Source: JACZST01 sp036985755 (lineage in GTDB: Bacteria > Actinomycetota > Acidimicrobiia > Spongiisociales > UBA5794). From it: 8,709 nt of DNA. Under the pieces are notes generated by a model, which did no database searches, was not told the origin of the DNA, and saw only the letters and a list, made by a program, of their open reading frames with translations. Each line of letters begins with the position of its first letter. Position 1 is the stretch's first letter. Location of the stretch: assembly GCA_036985755.1 (NCBI GenBank), contig BTQG01000095.1:1-8709 (forward strand), written 5' to 3'. The position numbers and the translations under genes are program-made. This document shows positions 6,989 to 8,709 of the stretch, piece after piece.

Positions 6989-7101
6989 CTCGTGCTGCCT
7001 CCTCGGTGGTCCGCCGTCGTTCGTGGGCCAAAACCCACGACCCGAACGTACCAACGGGGTGTGACACGAAACCGGAAACCGTTGCAGGAGTTTGGTTGCA
7101 C
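6985..7101 (-). CDS. Possible 38-codon leader ORF overlapping the start of the LysM gene (ATGA)
   Basis: On the minus strand a GTG at 7099-7101 is preceded by GGAGG (7108-7112) with a 6-nt gap, an ideal Shine-Dalgarno. The frame is open for 38 codons (begins MQPNSCNGFRFRVTPRWYVR if GTG is read as Met) and stops at TGA 6985-6987, which overlaps the LysM ATG as ATGA, the classic layout for translational coupling. It lies about 29 nt after the predicted transcription start. The peptide is basic (about ten Arg/Lys) with no hydrophobic segment and no family I know. Against it: about 60% GC at third positions, lower than real genes here, so it may encode no functional peptide and serve only as a coupling or regulatory leader. 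Confidence 0.4.
   Translation of the reverse strand: MQPNSCNGFRFRVTPRWYVRVVGFGPRTTADHRGGSTR
7021..7040 (-). promoter_or_regulatory. Perfect 7-bp leader hairpin upstream of the LysM ribosome-binding site
   Basis: TCGTGGG / CCCACGA flank a 6-nt loop (CCAAAA on the plus strand, TTTTGG in the transcript). It lies in the predicted 5' leader, inside the short leader ORF and 17 nt upstream of the AGGAGG of the LysM gene. There is no U-tract after it, so a terminator is unlikely. Ribosomes translating the leader ORF would melt it. Confidence 0.5.
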
Positions 7102-7111
7102 GCCCTACCTC

Positions 7112-7125
7112 CGAACGTATGTTCG
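7112..7125. promoter_or_regulatory. LexA box 1 (downstream of the -10 of the LysM promoter)
   Basis: CGAACGTATGTTCG is a perfect match to the CGAAC-N4-GTTCG SOS operator used by actinobacterial and Bacillus-type LexA. It begins about 5 nt into the predicted transcript, so bound LexA would block initiation or escape. Its edge touches the ribosome-binding site of the short leader ORF. Confidence 0.92.
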
Positions 7126-7136
7126 TCGTAATCGGA

Positions 7137-7165
7137 AGAATATCGAACACGTGTTCGTCTGTCAA
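7137..7165 (-). promoter_or_regulatory. SOS promoter of the LysM gene (TTGACA-N17-TATTCT)
   Basis: On the minus strand TTGACA (7160-7165) is an exact -35 consensus and TATTCT (7137-7142) a good -10, separated by exactly 17 nt. The predicted start is near A7129, giving a leader of about 140 nt. LexA box 2 lies wholly within the spacer, box 3 begins 2 nt upstream of the -35, and box 1 lies just after the start. The direction points to the LysM gene. Confidence 0.85.
7144..7157. promoter_or_regulatory. LexA box 2 (in the promoter spacer)
   Basis: CGAACACGTGTTCG is a complete 14-bp palindrome matching the LexA operator. It occupies 14 of the 17 spacer bases between the -35 and -10 of the LysM promoter, so LexA and RNA polymerase cannot bind together. 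Its centre is 32 bp from box 1 and 24 bp from box 3. Confidence 0.95.
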
Positions 7166-7167
7166 CT

Positions 7168-7181
7168 CGAACGCGTGTTCG
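7168..7181. promoter_or_regulatory. LexA box 3 (next to the -35 of the LysM promoter)
   Basis: CGAACGCGTGTTCG is another perfect 14-bp palindromic LexA operator. It lies 2 bp upstream of the TTGACA element. With boxes 1 and 2 it covers almost the whole promoter. Confidence 0.93.
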
Positions 7182-7205
7182 GGGCACGATTTATGCGCTG
7201 TCCGT

Positions 7206-7387
7206 CTCCTCCCTCTCGGGGGAGGTGGCAGCCGATGATGGTGTCGCTGCGGGCTCTCAGGTTTTGTCTCGGTCGAAGAACCATCACAGATGGGGAGGCT
7301 GATGATGGGGGCTGCCAGGCCTGACGAGGGGACAGCGAGCACCCCCCCTTCCCCGCCTACGGCGGTACTCCCCCCCGAGGGGGAAGC
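7206..7387. repeat. Structured noncoding stretch with nested inverted repeats
   Basis: Left end: CCTCCC (7208-7213) pairs with GGGAGG (7220-7225). Middle: TGGCAGCC (7226-7233) pairs with GGCTGCCA (7310-7317), and GATGATGG recurs near 7234 and 7301. Right end: CCGCC-TAC-GGCGG (7353-7365), seven C (7370-7376) against GGGGG (7379-7383), and an outer CTTCCCC (7348-7354) pairing with GGGGAAG (7380-7386). Base use differs from the flanking genes. This has the look of an interspersed intergenic repeat or a structured RNA, but copy number cannot be judged from one window. Confidence 0.4.
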
Positions 7388-7409
7388 AACAGACCGCGAA
7401 AGACGCGAC

Positions 7410-7931
7410 TCACGACTTCTGTGGTAGCCCGATCCGGTAGCGGACCTCAGAGAGCGATCCGCCGCTGGTCTCGTCGATCTTCGTTTTCTCGTCGAGACGC
7501 CATCTTCCGGCCTCGTAGAAGGCGCGGCTCCTGGTGTTGGTATCGAGCACCCACAGGGTGGCGGCGAAGAACCCACTGTCTCGTAACCAGGCGAGCGACT
7601 CGCTCATGATGTCCCGTCCGTGGCCGTGGCCCCAGTGCTCGGGGGTCACGTAGATCGCAAGCACCTCGCCGATGCGGTCGCTATTGAGGTCCTCGTCCCG
7701 CGTCGGTCCGACCTGGGCCATGCCGACGATCTCGCCGATGTGCTCGGCGACGAACATGGCGCTTCGCGGCGGTGGTTCGGCAAAGAACCGGTTCCATGTG
7801 GCGGTCCGCGACTCAACGGTGTGCCGATCGATCACCGAATCGGGGATGAGCCCCCGATAGGCGCCGACCCAGGACGCAACCTGCACCCTGGCAATGCTCT
7901 CGCTATCGGCCGCCGACGCCCACCTGATCAT
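7410..7931 (-). CDS. GNAT-family N-acetyltransferase
   Basis: Transfers an acetyl group from acetyl-CoA to an amine; the substrate is not predictable. The protein is 173 aa, typical for a single GNAT domain. The N-terminus MIRWASAADSESIARVQVAS followed by WVGAYRGLIPDSVI is the usual start of the 'AYRGLIPD' GNAT subgroup. Strand 4 plus the pyrophosphate loop is seen as VLAIYVTPEHWGHGHGRDIM (90-109), fitting the R/Q-x-x-G-x-G/A pattern around Gly101-Gly105; the C-terminal part has LDTNTRSRAFYEAGRW (129-144), the standard motif B. ATG 7931 was chosen because the family starts there; a GTG 33 nt further upstream (7964) is in frame but adds MSRPSGDDHRG, unlike the family, and neither start has a good Shine-Dalgarno. 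It is divergent from lexA and shares its LexA box region, so it may be SOS-linked. Confidence 0.9.
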   Translation of the reverse strand: MIRWASAADSESIARVQVASWVGAYRGLIPDSVIDRHTVESRTATWNRFFAEPPPRSAMFVAEHIGEIVGMAQVGPTRDEDLNSDRIGEVLAIYVTPEHWGHGHGRDIMSESLAWLRDSGFFAATLWVLDTNTRSRAFYEAGRWRLDEKTKIDETSGGSLSEVRYRIGLPQKS

Positions 7932-7960
7932 GCCTCGATGGTCGTCGCCGGAAGGGCGCG

Positions 7961-7989
7961 ACACAACGATCGAACATATGTTTGGTCAA
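7961..7989 (-). promoter_or_regulatory. Weak candidate promoter of the GNAT gene
   Basis: On the minus strand TTGACC (7984-7989) is a 5/6 match to the -35, and TTGTGT (7961-7966) is 17 nt away but a poor -10. The LexA box would fill the spacer, as in the LysM promoter. A start near 7954 would exclude GTG 7964 and agree with ATG 7931. Confidence 0.3.
7971..7984. promoter_or_regulatory. LexA box 4 (lexA autoregulation, lexA/GNAT divergent region)
   Basis: CGAACATATGTTTG matches CGAAC-N4-GTTCG with one change (GTTTG), a weaker site than the three near the LysM gene, as is common for lexA's own operator. It overlaps the start of the predicted lexA -35. Confidence 0.88.
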
Positions 7990-8010
7990 CATCGATTTCT
8001 CCGCTACCGT
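7982..8010 (+). promoter_or_regulatory. Candidate lexA promoter (TTGGTC-N17-TACCGT)
   Basis: TTGGTC (about 7982-7987) and TACCGT (8005-8010, TANNNT type) are 17 nt apart. The LexA box 7971-7984 overlaps the -35, which suits autorepression. GGGAGG at 8026-8031 then lies 7 nt before the lexA ATG. Confidence 0.55.
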
Positions 8011-8038
8011 TCCCGGTACGAATCAGGGAGGTTGAGCG

Positions 8039-8674
8039 ATGGCACAGCGACAGGATCTCACCGATAGACAACGACAGATCCTCGATCTCATCACCGAGAC
8101 CGTCGATGCGCGGGGATACCCGCCCTCGGTCCGAGAGATCGGCGCCGCCGTTGGCCTGTCATCGCCTTCGACCGTTCACAGCCATCTCTCGACGCTCGAG
8201 CGGTTCGGCTATGTGCGGCGGGATCCATCCAAGCCGCGGGCGATCGAAGTCATCGACGACGGGACCCCGGTGACCGCGCTGCACAGGGCACCGGTTCGCG
8301 ATGTGCCACTGGTGGGGTCCATCGCCGCCGGATCACCGATCCTCGCCGACGAGGACATCGAAGAGATCTATCCGCTGCCAACCGAGCTCGTCGGCCACGA
8401 TCCGGTCTTCATGCTCCACGTGCGCGGCGACTCGATGATCGACGCCGGGATCTTCGAGGGTGATTACGTCGTGGTCCGCCGCCAACAGAACGCCAACGAT
8501 GGCGAGATCGTGGCCGCGCTCGTCGGCGACGATGAGGCCACCGTCAAGCGGCTCAGGCGCAAGGATGGCAGGGTCATTCTCGAGGCGGAGAACCCGGCCT
8601 ACGCACCGATGGTGTTCACCGAAGGCGTCGAGATCCTCGGCATCGTCGTCGCCCTCCTCCGCCGCGTTCACTGA
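8039..8674 (+). CDS. lexA: LexA SOS repressor / self-cleaving protease
   Basis: Represses DNA-damage genes until RecA filaments on single-stranded DNA stimulate its self-cleavage. The protein is 211 aa, in the family range. The N-terminal winged helix-turn-helix (about 6-70) contains LTDRQRQILDLI, GYPPSVREIGAAVGLSSPST and LERFGYVRRDPSKPRAIE. The linker leads to the cleavage site Ala97-Gly98 (GSIAAGSP). The C-terminal S24 peptidase domain carries catalytic Ser132 in HVRGDSMIDAGI and Lys170 in EATVKRL, equivalent to E. coli Ser119 and Lys156. ATG 8039 has GGGAGG at 8026-8031 with 7-nt spacing. One LexA box overlaps its predicted promoter, giving autoregulation, and three more lie about 0.8 kb away before the LysM gene. 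The Arg-Glu-Ile-Gly-Ala recognition-helix area fits the CGAAC-type operators found here. Confidence 0.97.
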   Translation: MAQRQDLTDRQRQILDLITETVDARGYPPSVREIGAAVGLSSPSTVHSHLSTLERFGYVRRDPSKPRAIEVIDDGTPVTALHRAPVRDVPLVGSIAAGSPILADEDIEEIYPLPTELVGHDPVFMLHVRGDSMIDAGIFEGDYVVVRRQQNANDGEIVAALVGDDEATVKRLRRKDGRVILEAENPAYAPMVFTEGVEILGIVVALLRRVH

Positions 8675-8709
8675 GGCGAAGCGAAGCTGAGCCGGGGCCC
8701 GAGCGGCCC

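Larger units (their letters stand above)
6989..7409. other. Long intergenic region between the LysM gene and the GNAT gene
   Basis: No conventional gene is supported here on either strand. From low to high coordinates it holds the LysM ribosome-binding site, a leader hairpin (7021-7040), the short leader ORF, the SOS promoter with three LexA boxes (7112-7181), and then a G/C-tract, hairpin-rich stretch (7206-7387) next to the end of the GNAT gene. Plus-strand ORFs crossing it have low-complexity sequence, no ribosome-binding site and no recognisable domain. Confidence 0.7.

Noticed and set aside
7112..7181. Three similar short palindromes as a CRISPR-like or iteron array
   Set aside because: The units match the LexA operator exactly, spacing is uneven (32 and 24 bp between centres) and they frame a consensus promoter, so SOS operators explain them fully.
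6767..7324. Plus-strand ORF over the LysM gene, the LexA boxes and the noncoding stretch
   Set aside because: It lies antisense to a recognisable LysM domain and crosses operator DNA; the part after the boxes (from ATG 7193) is 43 aa, low complexity and without a ribosome-binding site.
7932..7964. Longer GNAT form starting at GTG 7964
   Set aside because: The extra residues do not resemble the family, no ribosome-binding site precedes the GTG, and a promoter in the LexA box region would start transcription after it.
8675..8709. Possible terminator or new gene after lexA
   Set aside because: Only 35 nt remain; there is a GC-rich run but no clear stem plus T-run and no start codon with a ribosome-binding site.

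Overview
The window looks like chromosomal DNA from a high-GC actinobacterium. The evidence is GC-rich codon use, GTG starts, a CGAAC-N4-GTTCG type LexA operator, and the gene order lexA / divergent small LysM membrane protein / nrdR, which is also known from Mycobacterium (Rv2720-Rv2719c-Rv2718c) and Corynebacterium (lexA-divS-nrdR). A deep-branching class such as Acidimicrobiia is possible, but this is a guess from overall feel and not a demonstrated placement. I see no mobile element, CRISPR array or rRNA.

Layout. (1) 911 to beyond the left edge, minus strand: an uncharacterised multi-pass membrane protein cut by the window edge. (2) 1135-4310, plus strand: ppsA (phosphoenolpyruvate synthase) followed 5 nt later by ppsR, the kinase/phosphorylase that switches PpsA off and on. 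This is a complete enzyme-plus-regulator operon. (3) 4373-4552, minus strand: tRNA-Cys(GCA) and tRNA-Gly(GCC), lying downstream of dut (minus strand, 4589-5017). (4) 5100-6164, plus strand: a single-pass membrane protein of unknown function, possibly from a leaderless mRNA, ending 4 nt from the convergent nrdR. (5) 6169-7181, minus strand: nrdR, a 95-aa TM-LysM protein, an overlapping 38-codon leader ORF, and an SOS promoter carrying three perfect LexA boxes. (6) 7206-7387: a noncoding, hairpin-rich stretch. (7) 7410-7931, minus strand: a GNAT acetyltransferase, divergent from lexA (plus strand, 8039-8674), with one LexA box between them.

How it fits together. The right half is a DNA-damage and nucleotide module. 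LexA represses itself and very probably the LysM protein, which by size, architecture and position matches the SOS cell-division inhibitors YneA, DivS and ChiZ. nrdR lies downstream on the same strand and may be read from the same damage-inducible transcript. dut (dUTP removal) lies a little further on. The most striking signal is the LysM promoter: TTGACA-N17-TATTCT with one LexA palindrome filling the spacer, one directly upstream of the -35 and one over the start of the transcript. That transcript appears to begin with a short ORF whose stop codon overlaps the LysM start (ATGA).
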